From NCBI GenBank assembly GCA_903849835.1, contig CAINKA010000110.1, positions 1-22,791 of the forward strand: DNA of 22,791 nucleotides. Direction: 5' to 3'. Positions 7,597-14,986 of this stretch are shown here, piece after piece. The DNA is from an uncultured Alphaproteobacteria bacterium. GTDB lineage: Bacteria > Pseudomonadota > Alphaproteobacteria > Rickettsiales > UBA1997. The notes beneath the pieces were generated by a model that worked only from the letters and a program-made list of their open reading frames with translations, made no database searches and was not told the DNA's origin. Every line of letters begins with the position of its first letter. Within the stretch, counting starts at the first letter, position 1. A program made the position numbers and the translations under genes.

Positions 7597-7693
7597 GTCA
7601 TACTGAGAGCCTGTCGAAACATGATTCAGGGTAAGGTGTGTGTGCCACGAATCATGCTTCGCCCTTCGACAGACTCAGGAGGCTCGGCATGAC
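7597..7693. repeat. Family A palindromic repeat, copy 2 (degenerate)
   Basis: An imperfect inverted repeat runs from GTCAT at 7597 to ATGAC at 7693, between the M23 peptidase and the glycosyltransferase. The left arm carries GAGAGCCTGTCGAAAC and GATTCAGG. The right arm carries GAATCATGCTTCG, CCTTCGACAGACTCAGG and AGGCTCGGCATGAC, so it seems to hold parts of two overlapping units. It shares the CTTCGACAGnCTCAG core with the copies at 1360 and 19344 but has many substitutions and small insertions, which suggests an older insertion. It may end or attenuate transcription leaving the M23 gene leftwards. Confidence 0.8.
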
Positions 7694-7713
7694 ATTAGAG
7701 TTTTTTGGATAAT

Positions 7714-9108
7714 TTATTTTCTAATCTGATTTGGAATATTTTTCCGATATCTTTCGATCTCAGCTCTAGAGCCTTCGAAACGAGCTAATTCTTTTCCGCT
7801 TAACCTTAGGCCGGAAGTTGCTTTAACTTTTGATGGGTTGATTTGAGTTCCTTTGTAAATCACTTCGAAGTGAAGATGTGGGCCAGTTGAGCGACCAGTT
7901 GATCCGACGTAGGCAACGACATCTCCCTGCTTCACCATCGATCCTACGCGTAATTTTTTTACATATCGGCTGGCATGGCCATAAGCTGTGGAGTAATTTT
8001 CATTATGCCTGATTTGAACGAAATTTCCGTAGCCACCTTTCACACTGTAATAGCTGATGATGCCACTTCCAGCCGCTAAAATAGGAGTTCCGGAGGGAGC
8101 GGCGAAGTCGGTACCTTTATGCATTTTGGAATAGCCAAGAATTGGATGCCTTCTCAAACCGAAGCCAGACGAGACTCTAGCGCCATTAATCGGCGTACGA
8201 AGTAAAGATTTACGCACGCTATTTCCTTTGAAGTCGAAATATTCGACCCTGTTGTCGACCTTGTGCATGTAGATGTCGATCGACCTATTTTGCAAAGTGA
8301 GCGAGGAGAATAAAACATTTCCATCTTTAATTTTTTTACCGTCTTCGGTGTAGAAACTTTCGACTAACATTTCGAATTTATCGCCGTTTCTGATGTCGCG
8401 CTGAAAGTCGACATCGTAGCTGTAAAGATTGATCATGTTCATCATCGATGTTGGAGAAATTCCAGCCTCCACGCCATCAACAAACAAACCGTTTTTCAGC
8501 GTTCCGGAATATCTCGAAACGTAGCGCATCAACTTCACTTTGACTTCTCTAGCATCATATTCCCCATCATTTTTGCGGGAGATGATAATTTCTTGTTCCG
8601 CTGATGGCGCGATTGAAACGCTGTTTATGATCACCTTACGCCCAACATCATTTCCGACATTAGATTTTTTTGATTCATATCCGATTTTAACGCGATATTT
8701 TACAGTGACGTGATCGCCAACCGTGATCAATTTTGGGTTAAAAACTTTTCTGGTTGAGTTTAAAATTGCGACAATATCCAACTCGTCCGCACCAATATCG
8801 GAGAGGATTTTCATCACTGTATCACCTTGTTTAACCCGATGTTCCAACAGCTGATCTTCGTCGAGATCAAACTTCATGTCTTGATCGGACAAGTTAATTT
8901 TAATCGGAGTTATGGCCTGTTTTTTTGCAGCAATTTCTTGGTAATCAGTGATTAGGTTTTGAGCGCTTTCAAAGCCTCGGAACAACATAAAGCTTGTGAT
9001 GATCGAGATCACGACAGGCTTGAAAAGGCGGTGTTCAATCAGACCGTCGAATAGTTCATGAAAATTTGACCGATCTATTTTTTTGAGATGATTTAGAAAT
9101 TTTTTCAA
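7714..9108 (-). CDS. Membrane-anchored M23-family murein endopeptidase (MepM-like)
   Basis: Likely a periplasmic zinc endopeptidase cutting peptide cross-links in peptidoglycan. Residues 1-30 are cytoplasmic and basic; about 31-46 form a hydrophobic anchor. A LysM/OapA-like segment follows, 'EHRVKQGDTVMKIL' to 'GDHVTVKYR' (about 89-139), then a linker domain. The C-terminal M23 domain runs from 'GARVSSGFGLRRHPI' to about 430. Zinc ligands His330 and Asp334 (HKGTD) and His413 (HLHFE) are present, as are the two catalytic-site histidines His378 (YGH) and His411, so it should be active. The predicted start is TTG at 9108; no nearby ATG lies upstream in frame and the next Met is within the membrane segment. 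It is divergent from the CarD-family gene. Confidence 0.92.
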   Translation of the reverse strand: MKKFLNHLKKIDRSNFHELFDGLIEHRLFKPVVISIITSFMLFRGFESAQNLITDYQEIAAKKQAITPIKINLSDQDMKFDLDEDQLLEHRVKQGDTVMKILSDIGADELDIVAILNSTRKVFNPKLITVGDHVTVKYRVKIGYESKKSNVGNDVGRKVIINSVSIAPSAEQEIIISRKNDGEYDAREVKVKLMRYVSRYSGTLKNGLFVDGVEAGISPTSMMNMINLYSYDVDFQRDIRNGDKFEMLVESFYTEDGKKIKDGNVLFSSLTLQNRSIDIYMHKVDNRVEYFDFKGNSVRKSLLRTPINGARVSSGFGLRRHPILGYSKMHKGTDFAAPSGTPILAAGSGIISYYSVKGGYGNFVQIRHNENYSTAYGHASRYVKKLRVGSMVKQGDVVAYVGSTGRSTGPHLHFEVIYKGTQINPSKVKATSGLRLSGKELARFEGSRAEIERYRKNIPNQIRK

Positions 9109-9225
9109 AATTTTGATGGGAATTTAATGTGAATTGCGGCTTACAGCTGCGTAGTTTCGTGACTTACGCTGCGAGCAAGGCTATTCATGCTTTTTTAAAT
9201 GAGAATATTTTTTTTAAAAAAATTC

Positions 9226-9253
9226 TTGCTTGAAGACAAAAATCAGGTATTGT
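9226..9253 (+). promoter_or_regulatory. Candidate promoter for carD-lolD
   Basis: TTGCTT (9226-9231) and TATTGT (9248-9253) are spaced by 16 bases, with the predicted transcript starting about 45 bases before the CarD start codon. The -35 box matches the TTGACA consensus only in its first three bases. An overlapping reading, CTTG followed after 17 bases by GGTATTG, could instead suit an RpoH-type sigma factor. This lies in the 196-base divergent region between the M23 peptidase and carD; it is the best promoter candidate there but is a visual call. Confidence 0.3.
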
Positions 9254-9304
9254 GCGGCTCTACGCATCATTTTCATCTCACTAAAATTTTAACAATTTTT
9301 CACT

Positions 9305-10390
9305 ATGCCTGCGAAAAAAATCAAAAAATCTGCAACAAAAAAAGTTGTAAAACTTATTAAGAAAAAACCTGTAAAGAAGCTTCTTTCTAAGAAACCTCAA
9401 CCAAAAACGAAAGCAGTAATCAAAAAAATTCCTACAAAAAAATCTGCCCTAAAAAAACCATTGGCAAAAAAAATAATTCCTCAAAAAAAACCAGCAGCAA
9501 AAAAGATCCAAAAAGAAGTTAAAAAACCTCAGACAAAAAAAGCTCAAAAAGAAATTTTAAAACCGATAAAAAAAGCCACCAATTTAGCAAAAACTATCTT
9601 AGCTAAATCTGGCATAAAAAAAGAAAAGAAACCTGAAGAAATAAAAGCTCCGGAAAAGAAAAATGACGCTCTACAAAGAACAATTTTTGTAAGAAAATCT
9701 GAAGGACGAACCAAACCAAACTTTAAGGCTGGAGACTATGCCGTATACCCTTCCCACGGCCTCGGAAAAATTGCTGACATCGAAAAAATGTCAATTCTTG
9801 GACAAGATTTTAGCTGCTATTTGATGTATTTCGAAAAAGAAAAACTGACGATTAAAATTCCGATGAACAGCGCTGAAAAAATTGGATTAAGGCATCTGAT
9901 TTCAAAAGCGCAAATGGATGAGGTTTTTGTAATTTTACGCAGTGGAGTAAAAAAATTAAAAGGCATGTGGAGTCGTCGCGCTCAAGAATATGAAACAAAA
10001 ATCAACTCCGGAGATATCATGCTTTTGGCAGAAGTTTTGCGCGATTTAACTCGCGACATTGAAGACGGGGAAAGATCCTACAGCGAACGCATCATCTACG
10101 AAACCGCCATCTATCGCCTCGCAACCGAATATAGCGCAATTCATGGCGTTGAGCTTGAAGAGGCGAAAGAAAAAGTAATTTTAACTGCAAGAGACAAGTT
10201 AAATTCCGAAGGAAAAATAATTCAAAAAGATGAGTTTGACGAGTTTGATCTCGAAGAAAAGTCAACTAATTCCGACGATGAAAGTGAGGAAGAAGAAGTC
10301 GAGGAAGAGGAAGAAGACGAAGATGAGGAAGACGATTTTAACTATGATGATGACGATGATGATAAGCCGAAAAAGAAAAAGAAAAAATAA
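9305..10390 (+). CDS. CarD-family transcriptional regulator with histone H1-like basic N-terminal tail and acidic C-terminal tail
   Basis: The central part (about 140-305) is a CarD/CdnL-type protein. 'FKAGDYAVYPSHGLGKIADI' opens the RNA-polymerase-interacting Tudor-like domain, and 'SRRAQEYETKINSGDIMLLA' leads into the helical domain, whose 'WSRR' element is the region contacting promoter DNA in characterised CarD proteins. Such proteins stabilise open complexes at many promoters. Here the core is flanked by unusual tails. Residues 1-138 are dominated by Lys with Ala, Pro and Ile in PAKK/KKP-type units like histone H1 tails. Residues 309-353 are almost entirely Asp/Glu, and the last residues are KPKKKKKK. 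The product is 361 residues, about twice a plain CdnL (roughly 160-170). Its stop abuts the lolD ATG. Confidence 0.87.
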   Translation: MPAKKIKKSATKKVVKLIKKKPVKKLLSKKPQPKTKAVIKKIPTKKSALKKPLAKKIIPQKKPAAKKIQKEVKKPQTKKAQKEILKPIKKATNLAKTILAKSGIKKEKKPEEIKAPEKKNDALQRTIFVRKSEGRTKPNFKAGDYAVYPSHGLGKIADIEKMSILGQDFSCYLMYFEKEKLTIKIPMNSAEKIGLRHLISKAQMDEVFVILRSGVKKLKGMWSRRAQEYETKINSGDIMLLAEVLRDLTRDIEDGERSYSERIIYETAIYRLATEYSAIHGVELEEAKEKVILTARDKLNSEGKIIQKDEFDEFDLEEKSTNSDDESEEEEVEEEEEDEDEEDDFNYDDDDDDKPKKKKKK

Positions 10391-11062
10391 ATGAACTCCC
10401 CTTTAAAACTCATCAATATCGAAAAATTTTTCATCCAAGCTGGACAAAAAATTGAAGCAGTTAAAGACGCAAATTTAGAAATAAAGAAAAGCGAATTAGT
10501 TGCTTTAATTGGACCTTCTGGCTCGGGAAAAACAACGCTTTTACAAATCGCTGGATTGCTTGATACTCCAACCTCGGGACAAGTTTTAATCAATGAAATC
10601 GATGCTTCAAAAGCGGATGACAAAACTCGCACGGAAATCAGAAAAAATCACCTTGGATTCGTTTACCAATTTCATCATTTATTGCCGGAATTTTCGGCTT
10701 TGGAAAATGTTGCTTTGCCTTTGTTGATCCAAGGAAAAAGTAAAAAAGAATCTTTCGCAGAAGCGGAAAAAATTTTGAAAGAAGTTGGATTGCAAGATCG
10801 AATGAGTCACAATCCCGCAGAATTATCTGGCGGACAACAACAGCGAGTAGCCATTGCCAGAGCGGTTGTAACAAAGCCCTCGATGATTTTGGCTGACGAG
10901 CCTACTGGAAATTTAGATTCAGAATTGTCGGAGAAAATTTTTACGCTTTTGCAAAGCTTGGTGAAGAACTACGAAATTGGCTGCTTAGTCGTTACGCATA
11001 ATTTAGAGCTAACAAAAAAAGCTGACCGCGTGATTTCGATTAGAGACGGAGTGTTGCGATAA
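10391..11062 (+). CDS. lolD: Lipoprotein-releasing ABC transporter ATP-binding protein LolD
   Basis: The ATPase of the LolCDE complex, which extracts lipoproteins from the inner membrane and hands them to LolA. The 223-residue ABC domain has Walker A GPSGSGKTT (41-49), the Q-loop at Gln93 inside 'VYQFHHLLPEFSALENVALP', signature LSGGQ (145-149) and Walker B 'MILADEPTGNLD' (165-176). The 'FHHLLPEFSALENV' stretch is a LolD hallmark that separates it from MacB- or FtsE-type ATPases. The start codon follows the CarD stop directly (TAA then ATG), implying cotranscription and coupled translation. The membrane partners LolC/LolE are not in the window. At least four lipoproteins encoded nearby would be its cargo. 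Confidence 0.92.
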   Translation: MNSPLKLINIEKFFIQAGQKIEAVKDANLEIKKSELVALIGPSGSGKTTLLQIAGLLDTPTSGQVLINEIDASKADDKTRTEIRKNHLGFVYQFHHLLPEFSALENVALPLLIQGKSKKESFAEAEKILKEVGLQDRMSHNPAELSGGQQQRVAIARAVVTKPSMILADEPTGNLDSELSEKIFTLLQSLVKNYEIGCLVVTHNLELTKKADRVISIRDGVLR

Positions 11063-11072
11063 TCAGCAACAC
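11051..11072. terminator. Hairpin spanning the lolD stop codon
   Basis: GTGTTGC (11051-11057) and GCAACAC (11066-11072) are perfect seven-base complements around an 8-base loop that contains the lolD stop. It lies in the 17-base gap between the convergent genes lolD and the PEGA lipoprotein. No T-run follows on either strand, so it is not a classical intrinsic terminator; it may protect the 3' end of the lolD RNA or act with Rho. Confidence 0.35.
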
Positions 11073-11079
11073 GACCCGC

Positions 11080-11631
11080 TTACTGCCCGCGATATTGTTG
11101 ATTTCCGTAATATTCCTGCCCAGATTGAGCCATCCCATTAGGCATCACACTGCTATTCGCCATGTCTTGATTGTAGTAATAATCGATCATGTTCACAGGG
11201 CTTTGTCCCAAGCCAATCAGCGAATTAGAATTTGCCGCTCCATAATTTCCGCCAAGCTTTGGGATAATTGCATGATATTCTTTTTGCTTGAATTCATCAC
11301 ATTTTCCAGACCAGAAAGCGGAATAGTAAGGGATTACAAGTATTGAGCCGAGAGCATCGGCCACGCATTTTCCATTACGAAGGGCGGCCCAGACCTCAAG
11401 CTGAAGTTGCGCCGAGCCGTATCCCTCCTTGGTCAAGATCGCAGTATAATTTTTGGGCTCGATGTTAATTGTAGCGGGAGTTTTTCCGTAATTTCTTCCG
11501 TCGATAAAAATGTCAGCTCCGGCTGGCGTGCTGCCGATTGAAACATCAACCGTTTTTTCGTTGAAAATCATCGCACAAGAAGAGCTCATTCCAAGCAAAG
11601 CGACTAAAAAAAATTGACGGAGTGATTTCAT
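11080..11631 (-). CDS. PEGA-domain putative lipoprotein
   Basis: The 183-residue product begins MKSLRQFFLVALLGMSSSC, a signal peptide with a probable lipidation Cys at residue 19; Ser at -3 makes the lipobox weaker than usual. Residues about 30-77 form a PEGA domain, 'GSTPAGADIFIDGRNYGKTP' followed by 'YTAILTKEGYGSAQLQL', a fold common in surface-exposed or envelope proteins. A central hydrophobic stretch, 'ADALGSILVIPYYSAFW', lies between two Cys in GKC contexts. The C-terminal tail is rich in Asn, Gln, Tyr and Gly. The frame is open upstream to an ATG at 11784, but that lies inside lpxL and would bury the signal peptide, so 11631 is chosen. It follows lpxL by 19 bases on the same strand, at the end of the xseA-lpxK-lpxL run. 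Confidence 0.8.
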   Translation of the reverse strand: MKSLRQFFLVALLGMSSSCAMIFNEKTVDVSIGSTPAGADIFIDGRNYGKTPATINIEPKNYTAILTKEGYGSAQLQLEVWAALRNGKCVADALGSILVIPYYSAFWSGKCDEFKQKEYHAIIPKLGGNYGAANSNSLIGLGQSPVNMIDYYYNQDMANSSVMPNGMAQSGQEYYGNQQYRGQ

Positions 11632-11650
11632 AATTTTGATTAATTTTAAG

Positions 11651-12553
11651 TTATTTTTTCCAACGATTGTGAACCCAAAACCACTGGGAAGGATATTCTT
11701 TGATCCACTCTTCGAGCTTGGAATTAATCTCGCGAGTAAGGCGTAGCACGTCTGAATTAAGGTTACTGGTCTTTTCAAATGCAAGGGGTTTTTCTACTTC
11801 GACGCGGAACTTAAAATCTTTTCCGACCCTGATTGAGCGCGCTGGAATTAGCAGCGCATCATACTTCAATGCGATACGCGCCATCGATGTTGCGGTAATT
11901 GCTAAATCGTGAAAAAATTGCACCGGCTCACCTTCGCTAACTTTCTGATCTGCCATGATAATCACGAATCCTCTGGACTTGATCATCTCGATAATTTTTC
12001 GACTTCCGCTGGCATTTTTTTCGATCAGGTCAGTGTCACGAATCGAGGCAGTCATTTGTTCAACGTAGGGATTATTCAATGGCCGATAGACTGTTTTTAT
12101 TTTTAAACCGCGATCAGAAAAAATTTTCGGACCGACTTCCCAATTGCCGATATGACCAGAAAAAATAATTCCGCCCTGCCCGCTTTTTTTAATCGCTTCA
12201 ATATTTTTTAAACTTTCGCCCGATAACTCAACCAAGTTCCCCATCTGATCAATCGGGCAATTTGAAATGTGAGGAAATTCACCAACGATACGGCCGAGAT
12301 TATCCCACATGTCATCCAAAATTTTTTGCTTTTCTACTTCAGATAATTTCGGCATTGCCTTGCTTAAATTTTCGTAAGCAAGCTTATGAACGGGAAGTTT
12401 TTTACCAATAAATTTAGACAGCGCCGCAGCCACGTTTGAAGCCAGTTGCGGACGCATCGCAAAAAAAATCCACAACCCAAATTTTACGATGATTGCCTCA
12501 CAAAAATAGCGAGCTGATTTTAGTTTTTGTTTTAACAATTCTTGGAATTTCAT
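11651..12553 (-). CDS. lpxL: Lipid A biosynthesis acyltransferase (LpxL/HtrB family)
   Basis: Adds a secondary acyl chain to the lipid A precursor at the inner membrane. The 300-residue product has the family's N-terminal hydrophobic segment (about 20-33), 'AYENLSKAMPKLSEVEKQKI', and the catalytic HX4E motif at His134 and Glu139 in 'FSGHIGNWEVG'. It also has 'VYRPLNNPYVEQM', 'IIMADQKVSEGEPVQFF' with the Gln of the conserved (M)xDQ block, and the C-terminal 'EEWIKEYPSQWFWVHNRWKK', a strong signature. Whether it is the first (LpxL) or second (LpxM) late acyltransferase cannot be decided from sequence. It overlaps the lpxK stop by four bases (ATGA at 12550-12553), so both are translated from one message. 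Confidence 0.9.
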   Translation of the reverse strand: MKFQELLKQKLKSARYFCEAIIVKFGLWIFFAMRPQLASNVAAALSKFIGKKLPVHKLAYENLSKAMPKLSEVEKQKILDDMWDNLGRIVGEFPHISNCPIDQMGNLVELSGESLKNIEAIKKSGQGGIIFSGHIGNWEVGPKIFSDRGLKIKTVYRPLNNPYVEQMTASIRDTDLIEKNASGSRKIIEMIKSRGFVIIMADQKVSEGEPVQFFHDLAITATSMARIALKYDALLIPARSIRVGKDFKFRVEVEKPLAFEKTSNLNSDVLRLTREINSKLEEWIKEYPSQWFWVHNRWKK

Positions 12554-13518
12554 AAAATTTTTTTTAGCTCTGCAATCACCAGATCTTTATTTTCGAACTC
12601 CAGCTCAATGTCGAGATAAGAAATTTTTTCCTGAAATAATTTTGGAAATTTGATCCAATCTTTTTTCGTCACAACCAAAGTCAGATTTTTTTGCTGTGCG
12701 ATTTGCAAAAGATTTTCGAGGTCAGAAATTTGATAAATGTGATGATCAGAAAAGCTGCGAGATTCAACCACGTCCAAACCTTGATTAGCAAGGAAAGAAA
12801 AGAATTTTTGCGGATAGGCTAAGCCGCAAAATGCCAATAATTTTTTGTCACGAAATTGATCCAAATTTGTTGGAATAATTTTTGCTTTCACGATTTTTTT
12901 TCCGACTAATTTTTTTTCTAATTCTGACCTCACTTCGCCGATCAACACAACAAGATCAGCTTTTTTTAAACCAGTGAAAAGCGGCTCACGCATTGGCCCC
13001 GCAGGAATTAAAAAATCATTTCCAAAACCAACTTTTCCATCAACAACTAGAATCGTAAAGTCACGCTTCAGAGAATTATTTTGCATTCCATCATCCAGAA
13101 TTATCGCTTTAAATTTGCTCATCCGGTCAATTTGCCGCGCACCAAAAAGACGATTTTTTGCGACGAATGTATCCGCTGTTTCAACCAGTAACATCGGTTC
13201 ATCCCCAACATTTTCTGCCTTGTTATTATCATATTTTCGCAGCAATAAAAATTTCGATCCGTCACCCATGTAACCGCGACTTAAAAAAGCAAATTGAACT
13301 CCGATTTCATGAAGAATTTTTCCGATTGCAATTGCGGTCGGGGTCTTTCCTGAACCGCCAGCTATCAGGTTTCCAACGCAAATTACCGGTTTAGAAATTT
13401 TTTGTGGATTAGCAAAAATTCTAGCCAAGGAAAACGCACAAAAATAAATCGCGCTTAGAGGTAAAAGCGCGACTGAAATTATATTTTTTTTAGTCCAGAA
13501 ATTTGGAGTTTTTAGCAT
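12550..13518 (-). CDS. lpxK: Tetraacyldisaccharide 4'-kinase
   Basis: Phosphorylates the 4' position of the lipid A disaccharide-1-phosphate to make lipid IVA at the cytoplasmic face of the inner membrane. The 322-residue length is normal. An N-terminal hydrophobic helix (about 12-33) anchors the protein. The P-loop is in 'VGNLIAGGSGKTPT' (48-61). Further landmarks are 'FLSRGYMG', 'NVGDEPMLL', the catalytic-region 'ILDDGMQNNSLKRDFTILV' and 'PAGPMREP'. The C-terminus includes 'FCGLAYPQKFFSFL' and 'FSDHHIYQISDLENLL', both family blocks. It starts 13 bases after the xseA stop and runs into lpxL with a four-base overlap, giving a tight xseA-lpxK-lpxL unit. Confidence 0.96.
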   Translation of the reverse strand: MLKTPNFWTKKNIISVALLPLSAIYFCAFSLARIFANPQKISKPVICVGNLIAGGSGKTPTAIAIGKILHEIGVQFAFLSRGYMGDGSKFLLLRKYDNNKAENVGDEPMLLVETADTFVAKNRLFGARQIDRMSKFKAIILDDGMQNNSLKRDFTILVVDGKVGFGNDFLIPAGPMREPLFTGLKKADLVVLIGEVRSELEKKLVGKKIVKAKIIPTNLDQFRDKKLLAFCGLAYPQKFFSFLANQGLDVVESRSFSDHHIYQISDLENLLQIAQQKNLTLVVTKKDWIKFPKLFQEKISYLDIELEFENKDLVIAELKKIL

Positions 13519-13531
13519 TGGATAAATTTTG

Positions 13532-14869
13532 TTAACCCGCGTTTGTTGCGGTGTTCAGAGCGGTCATAGCAACCTCACCATCAAACATTTCAACCGAAAT
13601 TTTTTCTCCAATTTTCACATTAGCAACCGAAGAAATCAAAGCGCCTTTTTCATTTTTGACCAAAGCGAATCCGCGCCTCAAAATTTCGCGATAGTGATTT
13701 GATTTTAAAGATTTTGATAAATTTTCGAGATTAACTTTAGCTTCTTTCAACCTAGCTTCAGAGCCTGATTTTAAACGCTCTGACATGAATTCAATTTTTT
13801 GATTTTCTGCACGAATTCTTTGAAAAATTAACTGACTTGAAATTTGCAAAGAAAAAATTTTTTCTGATTTTTTTTCGAAAAAATTCCTCACTAAAAAATT
13901 AAATTTATTCCCAAACATTAAAAATCTTTCATTCATTTGAGCCAATATTTGCACCGGATCAACGATGTAGCGTTGTAAATTTTTTAAATGAAAAAATTTC
14001 TCCGCGAAGAAATTTTCTGGTAAAAAATTTAAGCGCTCGCTCAAAAAATTTAACTGATTTTTTATGTCGGATAAAACTGGTGTCGCTAACTCCGCAGCCG
14101 CTGTTGGCGTTGCTGCACGAAGATCGGAAACATAATCGATCAATGTCGTATCAGTCTCGTGACCAACGGCAGAAATCACCGGAATTTCTGATTTAAAAAC
14201 TGCACGAATTAAATTTTCATCGCTGAACGAAAGTAGATCTTCAAAGGATCCTCCCCCTCTCGCAATAATCAAAACTTGCGGCCTATTTGTTTTTAATTTG
14301 TTAAAAAATTTGATCGCAGAAATTATTTTTGCCGCCGCTTTTTCACCTTGAACCAAAGTTGGATAAAGCATGAGATGGCATGGGCAGCGCGCTTCGACGC
14401 GGTGTTTAATATCCTCAATCACCGCACCAGTTTGCGAAGTAATCACGCCAATAATTTTCGGAAAAAATGGAATTTGTTTTTTGTGAATTTCATCGAACAA
14501 ACCTTCCGCCAAAAGTTTTTGTCGCCTTTTTTCAATCATTTCCAAAATCGCACCAACGCCTGATATTTCTAGCTTCTCAACGATAATTTGGTAATTCGAT
14601 CGACCTTCAAAAGTTGTAATTCTTCCCGATGCTGTAACTTGCAAACCGTCAGCAATTTCAAAATTAACTAACCCCGCAGCATTACGAAAACAAACTGCGG
14701 AAAGCGTAGCATTTTCGTCCTTCAAAGTGAAATATAAATGCCCCGACGAAGCACGCTTGAAGCCAACAATCTCGCCCTTAATCCGCACATAACCAAAAGC
14801 ATCTTCGACCACGCGTTTGATCGAACGCGAAAATTCCGAAACTGAAAATTCTGGGATGTTAAAATTCAT
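13532..14869 (-). CDS. xseA: Exodeoxyribonuclease VII large subunit
   Basis: Catalytic subunit of ExoVII, which degrades single-stranded DNA from both ends in mismatch repair and damage processing. The 445-residue product opens with 'PEFSVSEFSRSIKRVVEDAF' and the OB-fold 'VRIKGEIVGFKRASSGHLYF'. The catalytic domain has 'GVITSQTGAVIEDIKHRVEA', 'IIARGGGSFEDLLSFSDENL', 'ISAVGHETDTTLIDYVSDLR' and 'AATPTAAAELATP', all strong XseA motifs. A long Lys/Asn/Phe-rich coiled-coil region follows. The frame is open to an ATG at 14959, but the extra 30 residues have no family counterpart, so the ATG at 14869 is used. The small subunit xseB is not adjacent. The gene is notably A+T-rich compared with the divergent gene next to it. 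Confidence 0.96.
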   Translation of the reverse strand: MNFNIPEFSVSEFSRSIKRVVEDAFGYVRIKGEIVGFKRASSGHLYFTLKDENATLSAVCFRNAAGLVNFEIADGLQVTASGRITTFEGRSNYQIIVEKLEISGVGAILEMIEKRRQKLLAEGLFDEIHKKQIPFFPKIIGVITSQTGAVIEDIKHRVEARCPCHLMLYPTLVQGEKAAAKIISAIKFFNKLKTNRPQVLIIARGGGSFEDLLSFSDENLIRAVFKSEIPVISAVGHETDTTLIDYVSDLRAATPTAAAELATPVLSDIKNQLNFLSERLNFLPENFFAEKFFHLKNLQRYIVDPVQILAQMNERFLMFGNKFNFLVRNFFEKKSEKIFSLQISSQLIFQRIRAENQKIEFMSERLKSGSEARLKEAKVNLENLSKSLKSNHYREILRRGFALVKNEKGALISSVANVKIGEKISVEMFDGEVAMTALNTATNAG

Positions 14870-14977
14870 GATTTGTAAAAAAATTGAGCAGATTTGATGA
14901 GTGCTAGATGATAAACCTATTGATCTTTTGCAACCCTTTCCTACTTTTCCGCCCTTCATTTTTCCCTCATAATTTCC

Positions 14978-14981
14978 GGAG
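14978..14981 (+). promoter_or_regulatory. Shine-Dalgarno deciding the TTG start of the flavoprotein gene
   Basis: GGAG lies five bases before the TTG at 14987. No ATG or GTG lies between it and the first conserved residues, so it supports a TTG start for the flavoprotein. The 117-base divergent region with xseA (14870-14986) otherwise shows no feature I can support; the promoters for both genes must be within it. Confidence 0.6.
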
Positions 14982-14986
14982 CTCCC

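Noticed and set aside
9121..9225. Possible regulatory near-repeat (ACAGCTGCG and ACGCTGCG) and A/T runs upstream of carD
   Set aside because: The similarity is short and imperfect and I could not tie it to an operator or a stable structure.
14870..14959. 30-residue N-terminal extension of xseA
   Set aside because: It has no resemblance to XseA proteins, and the family start 'PEFSVSEFSRSI' follows the ATG at 14869 directly.
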